From positions 1 to 13,271 of the forward strand of contig USCO01000051.1 of assembly GCA_900553135.1 (NCBI GenBank): a stretch of 13,271 nucleotides of DNA, read 5' to 3'. Positions 6,050 through 13,249 of this stretch are shown here, one piece after another. The notes beneath the pieces were generated by a model. The model made no database searches, had not been told where the DNA came from, and saw nothing but the letters and a program-made list of their open reading frames with translations. The position numbers were made by a program, and so were the translations under genes. Each line of letters starts with the position of its first letter. Position 1 is the first letter of the stretch. The DNA is from an uncultured Eubacteriales bacterium. GTDB lineage: Bacteria > Bacillota > Clostridia > Oscillospirales > Oscillospiraceae.

Positions 6050-6394
6050 TCACTTCTCCTCGATGCCGCAAAAACCGAAGACAAATCCCCGCAGGATATT
6101 CTTCCGCTCCAGCTCGTCCTCAGGCCAGGGGGCGTCCCCCCGGTGGTCCACCAGGAGCACGGGCAGGTCGCAGTTGTAGATGTCCAGGCCCACGTCCTTC
6201 TCCTCCCCGTTTTCCATGCGGTCGGGGCCGCCGTTGAGGATAATGCCCTTGATGCCGGGCATGGCCAGGACCTCCTCCAGGGTGACATGGTGGGAGCAGA
6301 CCCGGCTGGCCACCCCCATCTCCCGGATCTCTCCGGCCAGGCGGTCATTTTCCAGGCTGCCCAGGTCCACGATCAAGATCATATCCTGATCCAT
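6050..6394 (-). CDS. Miniature class I glutamine amidotransferase-like protein (GuaA-type, catalytic centre missing)
   Basis: Residues 5-80 follow the N-terminal half of the GuaA-type amidotransferase domain: ILIVDLGS, IREMGVASRV, then GIKGIILNGGPDRME and LPVLL. In an active enzyme the next segment is GICYG with the nucleophilic Cys; here it is LLVDHRGDAPW. The His-Glu part of the triad is absent too. The last residues (NILRGFVFGFCGIEEK, 99-114) again match the end of the GuaA amidotransferase domain, where an LLKNFVF.VCG segment occurs. The protein therefore looks like that domain with its middle removed, 114 residues instead of about 190. It cannot be a glutaminase; a binding or regulatory role is possible. 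AGGAG lies seven bases before the ATG at 6394. It is divergent from the GTPase-Rae1 gene, and no terminator separates it from marR downstream. Confidence 0.65.
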   Translation of the reverse strand: MDQDMILIVDLGSLENDRLAGEIREMGVASRVCSHHVTLEEVLAMPGIKGIILNGGPDRMENGEEKDVGLDIYNCDLPVLLVDHRGDAPWPEDELERKNILRGFVFGFCGIEEK

Positions 6395-6410
6395 AGCGTT
6401 TCTCCTTTCT

Positions 6411-6428
6411 CCTCCGCCCAGGCGGAGG
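6411..6428. repeat. Short inverted repeat in the leader of the amidotransferase-like gene
   Basis: CCTCCGCC (6411-6418) and GGCGGAGG (6421-6428) are perfect complements around CA. The hairpin falls in the 5' leader of the minus-strand amidotransferase-like transcript, just upstream of its AGGAG site. It lacks a T tract, so it is not an evident terminator; it could affect ribosome access. Confidence 0.4.
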
Positions 6429-6448
6429 GCTTGGCTGATTTCCTGTCG

Positions 6449-6477
6449 ATTGTATCATACCCGCCCCCGGCCCACAA
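6449..6477 (-). promoter_or_regulatory. Promoter of the amidotransferase-like gene
   Basis: On the minus strand TTGTGG (6477-6472) and TACAAT (6454-6449) are 17 bases apart. TGA directly before the -10 makes an extended -10 element. The start would be near 6442, about 48 bases before the ATG. Confidence 0.55.
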
Positions 6478-6495
6478 TCCCCAATTCCCCGGCCA

Positions 6496-6524
6496 TTGCT
6501 TCCGCCCCGGGAACATGGTACAAT
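6496..6524 (+). promoter_or_regulatory. Promoter of the GTPase-Rae1 fusion gene
   Basis: TTGCTT (6496-6501) and TACAAT (6519-6524) are separated by 17 bases. TGG directly before the -10 gives an extended -10 element. Transcription would begin near 6531, about 45 bases before the ATG at 6576. It lies back to back with the promoter of the divergent gene. Confidence 0.6.
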
Positions 6525-6575
6525 ACACCCAGCGGCTTTGGCCGCCTTTACTTTGAAGTTTTAGGATGTTTGACC

Positions 6576-9245
6576 ATGGATACAACACGACTTGTGGTGG
6601 GCATTCTCGCCCATGTGGACGCGGGAAAAACCACCCTCACCGAGGGGCTTCTGTTCCGCAGCGGACAGCTGCGCACTCTGGGCCGGGTGGACCACCAAAA
6701 CGCCTTTTTGGATACCGATACCCAGGAGCGGGAGCGGGGCATCACCATCTTCTCCAAGCAGGCCATCCTGCCCCTGGGAGACCGCACCGTCACCCTGCTG
6801 GACACCCCGGGCCACGTGGACTTTTCCAGCGAGATGGAGCGCACCCTCCAGGTGCTGGACTACGCCATTTTGGTCATCAGCGGCAGCGACGGCATCCAGG
6901 GCCACACCCTGACCCTGTGGCGGCTGCTGGCCCGGTTCCACATCCCCACCTTTTTGTTTCTCAACAAGATGGACCTGGCGGGGACCGACCGGGACGCCCT
7001 GCTGGAGCAGCTGCGCAGCCAGCTCAGCGAGGGCTGTGTGGACTTCACCCCCGGCCAGGATCAGGACGTCTGGGCAGAAAATGTGGCGGTATGTGACGAG
7101 GGCATTTTGGCCAAGTACCTGGAGGAGGGCGACCTGTCCCGGGAGGACGTCATCTCCCTCATCCGCCACCGGAAGGTGTTTCCCTGCTACTTCGGCTCCG
7201 CGTTGAAGCTGGAGGGTGTGGACGAGTTTTTGGAGGGGTTGCAGACCTACACCCTGCCCCCTGCTTACCCCCAGGAATTCGGCGCCCGGGTGTTTAAGAT
7301 CGCCCGGGACCCCCAGGGCGGGCGCCTCACCTATTTAAAAGTCACCGGGGGCCAACTGCGGGTAAAGGCCCTGCTCACCAACCAGGACCCGAAGGGCTCC
7401 CTGTCCCCGGAGGAGGTTTGGCAGGAGAAGGCGGACCAGCTGCGCATTTACTCCGGCGCCCAGTTCAAGGCGGTGGACGCCGCCCCGGCGGGGACCGTCT
7501 GCGCTGTCACGGGGCTCAGCCGTACCTTCCCCGGCCAGGGGCTGGGCTTTGAGCCCCCCTCCCCCCTGCCCATGCTGGAGCCTGTGCTGTCCTGCCAGGT
7601 GATCCTGCCCCCTGACGCCAACGTCCACGCCGTACTCCAGCAGCTGGGCCAGCTGGAGGAGGAGGACCCCCAGCTCCACCTGTCCTGGGACGAGCACAGC
7701 CGACAGATCCGACTCCAGCTCATGGGCCAGGTCCAGCTGGAGGTGCTGAAACGGCTCATCCGGGACCGCTTCGGGCTGGAGGTCTCCTTCGGTCCCGGGG
7801 AGATCCTTTATAAGGAGACCATTGCCGCCCCCGTAGAGGGCGTGGGCCACTTTGAGCCCCTGCGCCACTACGCCGAGGTCCATCTGCTGCTGGAGCCCGG
7901 CCCCCGGGGCAGCGGCCTGCACTTTGACAGCCTGTGCAGCCAGGACGTGCTGGACCGCAACTGGCAGCGCCTTATTTTGACCCACCTCATGGAGAAGGAG
8001 CACCGGGGCGTGCTCACCGGCTCCCCCATCACCGACCTGCGCATCACCCTTCTCTCCGGCCGCTCCCATGCCAAGCACACTGAAGGGGGCGACTTCCGCC
8101 AGGCCACCTACCGGGCGGTGCGCCAGGGACTGCGAAAGGCCCAGAGCGTGCTGCTGGAGCCCTGGTACCAGCTGCGGCTGGAGGTCCCCCCCGAGCAGGC
8201 GGGCCGGGCCATGTCCGATATCCAGCGCATGGGCGGCGAGTTGGAGCTCACCGGCATGTCGGGAGAGCTGTCCCTGCTCACGGGCAGCGCCCCGGTGTCC
8301 GCTGTGGGGGACTACGCCCTGGAGGTGACCTCCTACACCCGGGGCCGGGGACGGCTCAGCTGTCTGCCCGACGGCTACCGCCCCTGTCCCAACCAGGAGG
8401 CCGTGGTCGCCCAGCTGGGCTACGACTGCGACCGGGACACGGAAAACCCCTGCGGCTCTGTCTTCTGCAGCCACGGCGCGGGCTTCATCGTCCCCTGGGA
8501 CCAGGTGGAGGAGTACATGCACCTCCCCGCCCTTCTGACCCAAGCGCCCCGGGAGGAGCCCGCCGCTCCCGTCCGCCCCGCAGGGGGCAAGGGTTCGGTC
8601 TACTCGGGCTCTCTGGAGGCTGACGAGGAGCTGAAGGCCATCTTTGAGCGCACCTACGGCCCCATCCGCCAGCGGGACCTGCGGCCCCATCCCAAGCCCC
8701 GCCGCCGGGAGGAGCTGCCCGACCACCAGGAGATCAAAACGCCCCAGGACCTGGGGCCCGAGTACCTGCTGGTAGACGGATACAACATCATCTTCGCCTG
8801 GGACGAGCTGAAAGCCCTGGCCCAGGACAATCTGGACGCCGCCCGCCAGCGGCTCATGGACCTTCTGAGCAACTACCAGGGCTTCCGCAAGGTGGAGATC
8901 ATCCTGGTCTTTGACGCCTACAAGGTCCCCCGGGGCGTGGGCGAGGTGTCCCGCTACCACAACATCTACGTGGTCTACACCAAGGAGGCCGAGACCGCCG
9001 ACGCCTACATTGAAAAGGCCTCCTACCAGCTCAGCCGCAAGCGCTACCGGGTGAAGGTGGCCACCTCGGACAACGCCGAGCAGATGATCATTCTGGGCCA
9101 CGGCGCCCTGCGCCTGTCCGCCTCCGCCTTCCACGCCGAGGTGGAGCAGGCCACCGGGCAGATCCCCGCCCTGCTGGCCCAGCAAAACCGCCCCACGCCC
9201 TCCCGTCCCATTCGGGAGGCCATGGAACGGGCCAAGAAAACCTGA
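6576..9245 (+). CDS. TetM-like translational GTPase fused to a Rae1/YacP ribosome-dependent mRNA endonuclease (NYN domain)
   Basis: The protein has 889 residues. Residues 1 to about 650 form a TetM/EF-G-related GTPase with all G motifs: AHVDAGKT (12-19), RERGITI (52-58), DTPGHVDF (76-83, catalytic-type His80), NKMD (130-133) and GSAL. Domains III-V follow, with a domain IV loop HAKHTEGGDF (498-507) unlike the SPVSTPADF loop of true tetracycline-protection proteins. A charged, proline-rich linker contains LKAIFERTYGPIRQR (686-700). Residues 730-865 match Rae1/YacP: YLLVDGYNIIFAW, LVFDAYKV, TKEAETADAYIEK and ATSDNAEQ, with acidic residues Asp734, Asp780, Asp809 and Asp832. Rae1 cuts mRNA in the ribosomal A site, so the fusion suggests a GTPase-delivered mRNA cleavage factor acting on stalled or tetracycline-like states. 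The start at 6576 follows AGGA by nine bases. It is monocistronic. Confidence 0.9.
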   Translation: MDTTRLVVGILAHVDAGKTTLTEGLLFRSGQLRTLGRVDHQNAFLDTDTQERERGITIFSKQAILPLGDRTVTLLDTPGHVDFSSEMERTLQVLDYAILVISGSDGIQGHTLTLWRLLARFHIPTFLFLNKMDLAGTDRDALLEQLRSQLSEGCVDFTPGQDQDVWAENVAVCDEGILAKYLEEGDLSREDVISLIRHRKVFPCYFGSALKLEGVDEFLEGLQTYTLPPAYPQEFGARVFKIARDPQGGRLTYLKVTGGQLRVKALLTNQDPKGSLSPEEVWQEKADQLRIYSGAQFKAVDAAPAGTVCAVTGLSRTFPGQGLGFEPPSPLPMLEPVLSCQVILPPDANVHAVLQQLGQLEEEDPQLHLSWDEHSRQIRLQLMGQVQLEVLKRLIRDRFGLEVSFGPGEILYKETIAAPVEGVGHFEPLRHYAEVHLLLEPGPRGSGLHFDSLCSQDVLDRNWQRLILTHLMEKEHRGVLTGSPITDLRITLLSGRSHAKHTEGGDFRQATYRAVRQGLRKAQSVLLEPWYQLRLEVPPEQAGRAMSDIQRMGGELELTGMSGELSLLTGSAPVSAVGDYALEVTSYTRGRGRLSCLPDGYRPCPNQEAVVAQLGYDCDRDTENPCGSVFCSHGAGFIVPWDQVEEYMHLPALLTQAPREEPAAPVRPAGGKGSVYSGSLEADEELKAIFERTYGPIRQRDLRPHPKPRRREELPDHQEIKTPQDLGPEYLLVDGYNIIFAWDELKALAQDNLDAARQRLMDLLSNYQGFRKVEIILVFDAYKVPRGVGEVSRYHNIYVVYTKEAETADAYIEKASYQLSRKRYRVKVATSDNAEQMIILGHGALRLSASAFHAEVEQATGQIPALLAQQNRPTPSRPIREAMERAKKT

Positions 9246-9248
9246 CCC

Positions 9249-9284
9249 AATGCCCCGCTCTCCAAGGAGAGCGGGGCATTTTCT
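9249..9284 (+). terminator. Rho-independent terminator after the GTPase-Rae1 gene
   Basis: A perfect 15-base-pair stem of AATGCCCCGCTCTCC (9249-9263) and its complement (9266-9280) encloses AA and leads into TTTTCTCC. It begins four bases after the stop codon. Confidence 0.88.
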
Positions 9285-9380
9285 CCATAGGGTAGTTTAA
9301 ATGCCGTTTATTTTTCAACGCTTCTCACAAAAATGAATGACCCTTCCCGCCGGAAATAAAACAGACGTCAAATTTTCCCG

Positions 9381-9389
9381 TGCTATCAT
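9381..9389 (+). promoter_or_regulatory. Extended -10 promoter candidate for rocB
   Basis: TGCTATCAT (9381-9389) is an extended -10 element, and the sequence before it (TTCCCGTGCTAT) resembles that of uppP promoter P1. No good -35 lies at the right distance. The start would be near 9396, about 40 bases before the ATG. Confidence 0.4.
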
Positions 9390-9434
9390 GGGGACAGTAA
9401 AACAAACAGAATCGGCGGAAAGGAGCCTTACACT

Positions 9435-11096
9435 ATGAACATGAAGGAACGCGCGGCCCGCATCGAAGAGATCACCCGGGAACTGACCAGCCAGATCAGC
9501 GTCCTGGAGACCCCCGATGAGGTACTCATGGCGGAAAAGGTCTACGAGGTCCTTTCCCGCCTGCCCTATTTTCAGGAGCATCCCGAAAATCTCAGCTTCG
9601 TCCCCGTGAAGGACGATCCCTGGAACCGCAAGAGCGTCATGGCCATTGTGCGGGGCGAGAAGAAGCCCAGCCCCAAGACCGTGGTCATGATCGGCCACAT
9701 CGACACCGTGGGCATCTCCGACTACGGCTCTCTGGCCCCCTATGCCAACCAGCCCGACGTGCTCATGGAGAAGTTTAAGGACATCGAGCTGCCCGAGGCG
9801 GTGCGCCGGGACCTGGAGTCCGGGGACTACCTCTTCGGCCGTGGCATCTTCGACATGAAGTCGGGCGACGCCATCATCATCGCCCTGCTGGAGCAGGTCA
9901 CCCAGAACATCGGCGAGTTTGAGGGCAACCTCATCTACGGCGCCGTGTGCGACGAGGAAGGAAACTCCGGCGGCATGCTCAACCTGGTTCCCCGCCTCAA
10001 CCAGCTGCGCAAGGAGGAGAATCTGGAGTATCTGGCCCTGCTGGACACCGACTACATGACCTCCGAATTCGAGGGCGACGAAAACAAGTACGTGTACGTG
10101 GGCACCGTTGGCAAGCTCATGCCCACCTTCTACGTGGTTGGCAAGGAGACCCACGTGGGCGAGTCCTTCAAGGGTCTGGACCCCAACCAGATCACCGCCC
10201 AGATCATCTCCCGCATCAACCTCAACCCCGAGTTCTGCGATGTGGCCGAGGGCGAGGTCACCCTGCCTCCCGTCACTCTGCGCCAGCAGGATCTGAAGAC
10301 CGAATACTCCTGCCAGATCGCCAAATCCGCCATTCTCTACTTTAACTACGCCACCCACTGCAGCACCCCCGACCAGATTCTGGAGCGCATGGTGGGCGTG
10401 GCCCAGGAGTGCTTCCAGGAAGTGGTGGACGCGCTGAACCGCTACTACCGCACCTTCTGCAACATGTCCCGCCGTCCCTTCCATCCCCTGCCCTGGAAGG
10501 CCCGCGTCATGACCTACCGGGAGCTGTACGGCACCGTGAAGCAGGAGATCCCCAATCTGGATGACCTGATGGCCAAGAAGATGGAGCAGCTCATGGCCCG
10601 GGACGACATCGACACCCGGGTGCGCACCACCAAGCTGGTGGAGTATCTCCACGATCTGTGGAGCGACAAGGACCCCATCGTCATCGTCTACCTCACCCCG
10701 CCTTACTACCCCCACGTGTATGTGGAGGGCAAGAGCAAAAAGGACAAGGCCCTGCTGTCCGCCGTGGACAAGGCGGTGTCCACCACCAAGACCGACTACA
10801 AGCTGGTCTACAAGAAGTTCTTCCCCTACATCTCCGACCTGAGCTACGGCGCAGCCCCCAAGGACCCCGAGATCATCAAGGCCCTCAAGCGCAACACCCC
10901 GGGCTTCGGCACCTTCTACGATCTGCCCCTGGAGGAGATGCAGGCCTTGGATCTGCCGGTGCTGGACATCGGCTCCTTCGGAAAGGACGCTCACAAATTC
11001 ACAGAACGCATCGAAAAGCACTACACCTTCGAGGTGGCGCCCGAACTGGTATACAAAACGGTCATGTACCTGCTTCAGGACGAGAGCGAGGATTGA
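9435..11096 (+). CDS. rocB: M20 family metallopeptidase, RocB-type (arginine utilisation protein family)
   Basis: The product has 553 residues, close to the 566 of Bacillus subtilis RocB, a member of the M20/M25/M40 zinc hydrolase group linked to arginine catabolism but without a firmly known substrate. Metal and catalytic motifs are present: GHIDTVG with His88 and Asp90, GRGIFDMKSGDA with Asp140 as bridging ligand, and CDEEGNSGG with Glu174 and Glu175. RocB-like parts without match in ordinary M20 enzymes include DPWNRKSVMAIVRG, VYVGTVGKLMPTFYVVGKET and the long C-terminal half with PPYYPHVY. GGAAAGGAG lies nine bases before the ATG at 9435. It has no arginase, ornithine aminotransferase or amino-acid permease beside it, so an arginine role is only family inference. 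Function may be as a cytosolic aminoacylase or dipeptidase. Confidence 0.88.
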   Translation: MNMKERAARIEEITRELTSQISVLETPDEVLMAEKVYEVLSRLPYFQEHPENLSFVPVKDDPWNRKSVMAIVRGEKKPSPKTVVMIGHIDTVGISDYGSLAPYANQPDVLMEKFKDIELPEAVRRDLESGDYLFGRGIFDMKSGDAIIIALLEQVTQNIGEFEGNLIYGAVCDEEGNSGGMLNLVPRLNQLRKEENLEYLALLDTDYMTSEFEGDENKYVYVGTVGKLMPTFYVVGKETHVGESFKGLDPNQITAQIISRINLNPEFCDVAEGEVTLPPVTLRQQDLKTEYSCQIAKSAILYFNYATHCSTPDQILERMVGVAQECFQEVVDALNRYYRTFCNMSRRPFHPLPWKARVMTYRELYGTVKQEIPNLDDLMAKKMEQLMARDDIDTRVRTTKLVEYLHDLWSDKDPIVIVYLTPPYYPHVYVEGKSKKDKALLSAVDKAVSTTKTDYKLVYKKFFPYISDLSYGAAPKDPEIIKALKRNTPGFGTFYDLPLEEMQALDLPVLDIGSFGKDAHKFTERIEKHYTFEVAPELVYKTVMYLLQDESED

Positions 11097-11104
11097 TCCC
11101 CATC

Positions 11105-11138
11105 AGCCCGGCGCGCAGCAAGCGCTCCGGGCTTTTTT
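11105..11138 (+). terminator. Rho-independent terminator after rocB
   Basis: AGCCCGG (11105-11111) pairs with CCGGGCT (11127-11133). A GCGC/GCGC inner pairing (11113-11116 with 11122-11125) extends the stem, and six T residues follow. It begins eight bases after the stop. Confidence 0.85.
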
Positions 11139-11151
11139 GATAAAAATTTCC

Positions 11152-11180
11152 TTGTATCTCCGCCTACTTTTTAATATAAT
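11152..11180 (+). promoter_or_regulatory. Sigma-A promoter of the amidohydrolase/SARP-like operon
   Basis: TTGTAT (11152-11157) and a perfect TATAAT (11175-11180) are exactly 17 bases apart. The start would be near 11187, about 23 bases before the ATG at 11210. Confidence 0.7.
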
Positions 11181-11209
11181 GAACAAAAATACAAAAAGGG
11201 GGACGTGTT

Positions 11210-12793
11210 ATGGCGTCGTATCAAGCCATGGTCCATCCTGGCGGCGCCCCATGCGGGGCCAACGGGGAAAACTCTCTGCTCCTCTATAACGGGAATTTTT
11301 TCCGCTTTGATGGAAAAAAACATTACAACTGGGTCTGGATCAAAAACGGGATCATCCGGGACGCGGGCTATCAGGCCTGGGACAGCACCCACCTGCTGGA
11401 GTCGGAGCAGACCATCGACCTGAAGGGGAACCTGGTCCTCCCCGGCTTCTGCGACTGCCACGTCCACTGTGTCCCCAGCGCCCTGGACCGCACCAAGGTC
11501 AACCTCAACGGCTCGGCCAACTTTGCCGAGATCGGCACCCGCCTGCAGGAGTGGCTGGAAGAGCATCCCCAGTCCTCCATGGTCCGGGCCTGCCTGCTGG
11601 AGGTCTCCGACCTGGAGGAGAAGCGCCTGCCCAACCGCCGGATCATCGACCAGTATGTCCGGGATCTGCCCTGCTGGATCGAGAGCCGGGACTTCCACTG
11701 CACCATTCTCAACACCAAGGCCCTCCATGTGGCGGGGGTCCCCTTCCTCATGGACGGGGTGGAGCTGGACGACTCCCAGCGGCCCACCGGCATCTTCCGG
11801 GGCAAGGCCAACGCCTTCCTGCGCCGGAAAATGGCGGACAGCTACCAGTGGGACGAAAAGGAACAGGCGGTCACCGCCCTGTGCGGCCGCCTGCTGAAGC
11901 GTGGCGTCACCTCCATCCACGCCATGGAGGGCGGCGAGGGGTTCTCGGAGAGCGACGCGGAATTTTTGGCCCAGTGCGGTCCCCGCCTGCCGGTGGACAT
12001 TGCCATCTACTTCGGCACCATGGACCCCCAGCGGGTCAAAAGCCTGGGGCTGTCCCGCATCGGCGACCTCTTCCTGGACGGCTCCTTCGCCTCGGGCAAC
12101 GCCGCCCTCAGCAGGAATTACAGCGACCGCCCGGAAAACGGCACCCTGAACTACTCCCAGGAGGAGCTCAACGCCTTCCTGCTGGGCTGCTACCAGGCCG
12201 GGCTGGACACCTCCCTGCACGCCGTGGGCGGACGGGCCATGGAACAGGCCCTTTTGGCCCATGAGTACGCCCAGTCCAAAACCGGGATCTACTCCCTGCG
12301 CCACCGCATCGAGCACGCCGAGCTCACCACCCACGACCAACGCAAGCGGGCCGCCGCCCTGGGGCTCACCTTCTCCATGCAGCCCGCCTTTGAGTATTAC
12401 TACGGCGGCAACCACGGCATGTACGCCGAGCGTCTGGGCGAGCGCTGGCGGGAAACCAACCCCTTCCGGGAGATCCGCAACGCGGGCATCCGTATCTGCG
12501 GCGGCTCGGACAGCGGCCTGACCCCCGTCAACCCCATGGGCGGCATCGGCGCGGCGGTAAATCACCCCGTGGCCGCCAGCAGCCTTACCGTGGAGGAGGC
12601 CCTGTCTATGTTTACCCGGGACGCCGCCTGGGCCGTACGGGAAGAGAAACTGAAAGGTGAGATCGAGATCGGCAGGCTGGCCGACCTTGTGGTCACCGAC
12701 CGCAACATTTTCCGCACCAACCCCAAAAATATTATGACCGCCGAGATCATCATGACGGTGAAATCGGGGAATATCCTCTACCAGGATTTTTGA
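11210..12793 (+). CDS. YtcJ-type metal-dependent amidohydrolase
   Basis: A 527-residue enzyme of the amidohydrolase superfamily, YtcJ branch, which includes N-substituted formamide deformylases; the actual substrate cannot be read from sequence. Residues about 20-80 form the N-terminal beta sandwich ending in LVLPGFCDCHVHC, where His84 and His86 are the first metal ligands. Further along are LHAVGGRAM (His337), HRIEHAEL (His365, His369) and GGSDSG with Asp434, the catalytic acid-base. The C-terminal LTVEEALSMFTRDAAWA and IGRLADLVVTDRNIF are standard for this group. The length is typical. ATG at 11210 is preceded by AAAAGGGGG. The first residues up to about 18 (MVHPGGAPCGANGEN) are unusual for the family. 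The SARP-like regulator starts 15 bases after the stop, so the two are co-transcribed. Confidence 0.9.
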   Translation: MASYQAMVHPGGAPCGANGENSLLLYNGNFFRFDGKKHYNWVWIKNGIIRDAGYQAWDSTHLLESEQTIDLKGNLVLPGFCDCHVHCVPSALDRTKVNLNGSANFAEIGTRLQEWLEEHPQSSMVRACLLEVSDLEEKRLPNRRIIDQYVRDLPCWIESRDFHCTILNTKALHVAGVPFLMDGVELDDSQRPTGIFRGKANAFLRRKMADSYQWDEKEQAVTALCGRLLKRGVTSIHAMEGGEGFSESDAEFLAQCGPRLPVDIAIYFGTMDPQRVKSLGLSRIGDLFLDGSFASGNAALSRNYSDRPENGTLNYSQEELNAFLLGCYQAGLDTSLHAVGGRAMEQALLAHEYAQSKTGIYSLRHRIEHAELTTHDQRKRAAALGLTFSMQPAFEYYYGGNHGMYAERLGERWRETNPFREIRNAGIRICGGSDSGLTPVNPMGGIGAAVNHPVAASSLTVEEALSMFTRDAAWAVREEKLKGEIEIGRLADLVVTDRNIFRTNPKNIMTAEIIMTVKSGNILYQDF

Positions 12794-12808
12794 GGAGGCC
12801 GAACCCCT

Positions 12809-13249
12809 ATGGAACGCGGACTGTTTATCCAGTTATTTGGCTCTGCGGAGCTGCTTGTGGACGGAGTGCCGGTGACCACCAAGCTCAGCGCCAAGTCCCT
12901 GGCCATTCTCTGTTTCCTTGTCTGCCACGAGCAGCGCCGGGCCTCCCGGGAAAAGCTGGCCTCCATGCTCTGGTCGGAAAGCTATGAAACTGCCACCTAC
13001 AATCTGCGCTACAACCTCTGGAATATCAAAAAAGTCATCCCGCCCGACGAAAACGGCGCGGAATTTCTCCTCACCTCCAAGGACTGCTGCTCCATCAACC
13101 CGGACTACCACTTCCGCTCCGACCTCATCCGCCTGGAACAGCTGCTGGCCATTCCCAGCCAGGAGCAGGATCTGGACCACCTGCTGGAGCTGAAAAGCCT
13201 GCTGTCCAAGGAGCTCATGGAGGAGTTCGGTTCCGTCAACAAGGCGTAG
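12809..13249 (+). CDS. Short SARP-like winged-helix transcriptional regulator
   Basis: The 146-residue product begins with an OmpR-type winged helix as found at the N terminus of AfsR/SARP activators: LFIQLFGSAELLVDGVPV, then KSLAILCFLVCHEQR, SREKLASMLW and YNLRYNLWNIKKVI, which is the recognition helix region. Full SARP proteins follow this with a bacterial transcriptional activation domain of about 150 residues and often an ATPase module. Here only about 45 residues remain before TAG at 13247, so it is either a natural DNA-binding-only form or a truncated gene whose remainder lies beyond the window; reading on in the other two frames gives no recognisable continuation in the 22 bases left. 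GAGGAGG lies ten bases before the ATG. Being co-transcribed with the amidohydrolase, it may regulate that operon. Confidence 0.7.
   Translation: MERGLFIQLFGSAELLVDGVPVTTKLSAKSLAILCFLVCHEQRRASREKLASMLWSESYETATYNLRYNLWNIKKVIPPDENGAEFLLTSKDCCSINPDYHFRSDLIRLEQLLAIPSQEQDLDHLLELKSLLSKELMEEFGSVNKA

Noticed and set aside
6576..8525. Acquired tetracycline resistance gene (tetM/tetO/tetW type)
   Set aside because: The drug-contacting loop is not conserved, the gene is fused to a nuclease, its base composition matches its neighbours, and no mobile element is nearby.
7335..9185. Long minus-strand open frame opposite the GTPase-Rae1 gene (616 residues)
   Set aside because: Gly/Gln/Val-rich antisense shadow without motifs or ribosome binding site; the plus-strand gene has complete conserved motifs.
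9335..9352. ArgR/AhrC box upstream of rocB around TGAATGA
   Set aside because: Only one half-site is present and the surrounding bases do not complete the palindrome.
9315..11021. Long minus-strand open frame opposite rocB (568 residues)
   Set aside because: Low-complexity Val/Gly/His/Leu composition and no family resemblance. It arises from the strong third-position G/C bias of rocB on the other strand.
11171..12565. Minus-strand open frame opposite the amidohydrolase (464 residues)
   Set aside because: Antisense shadow of a motif-complete gene, with no recognisable domain.
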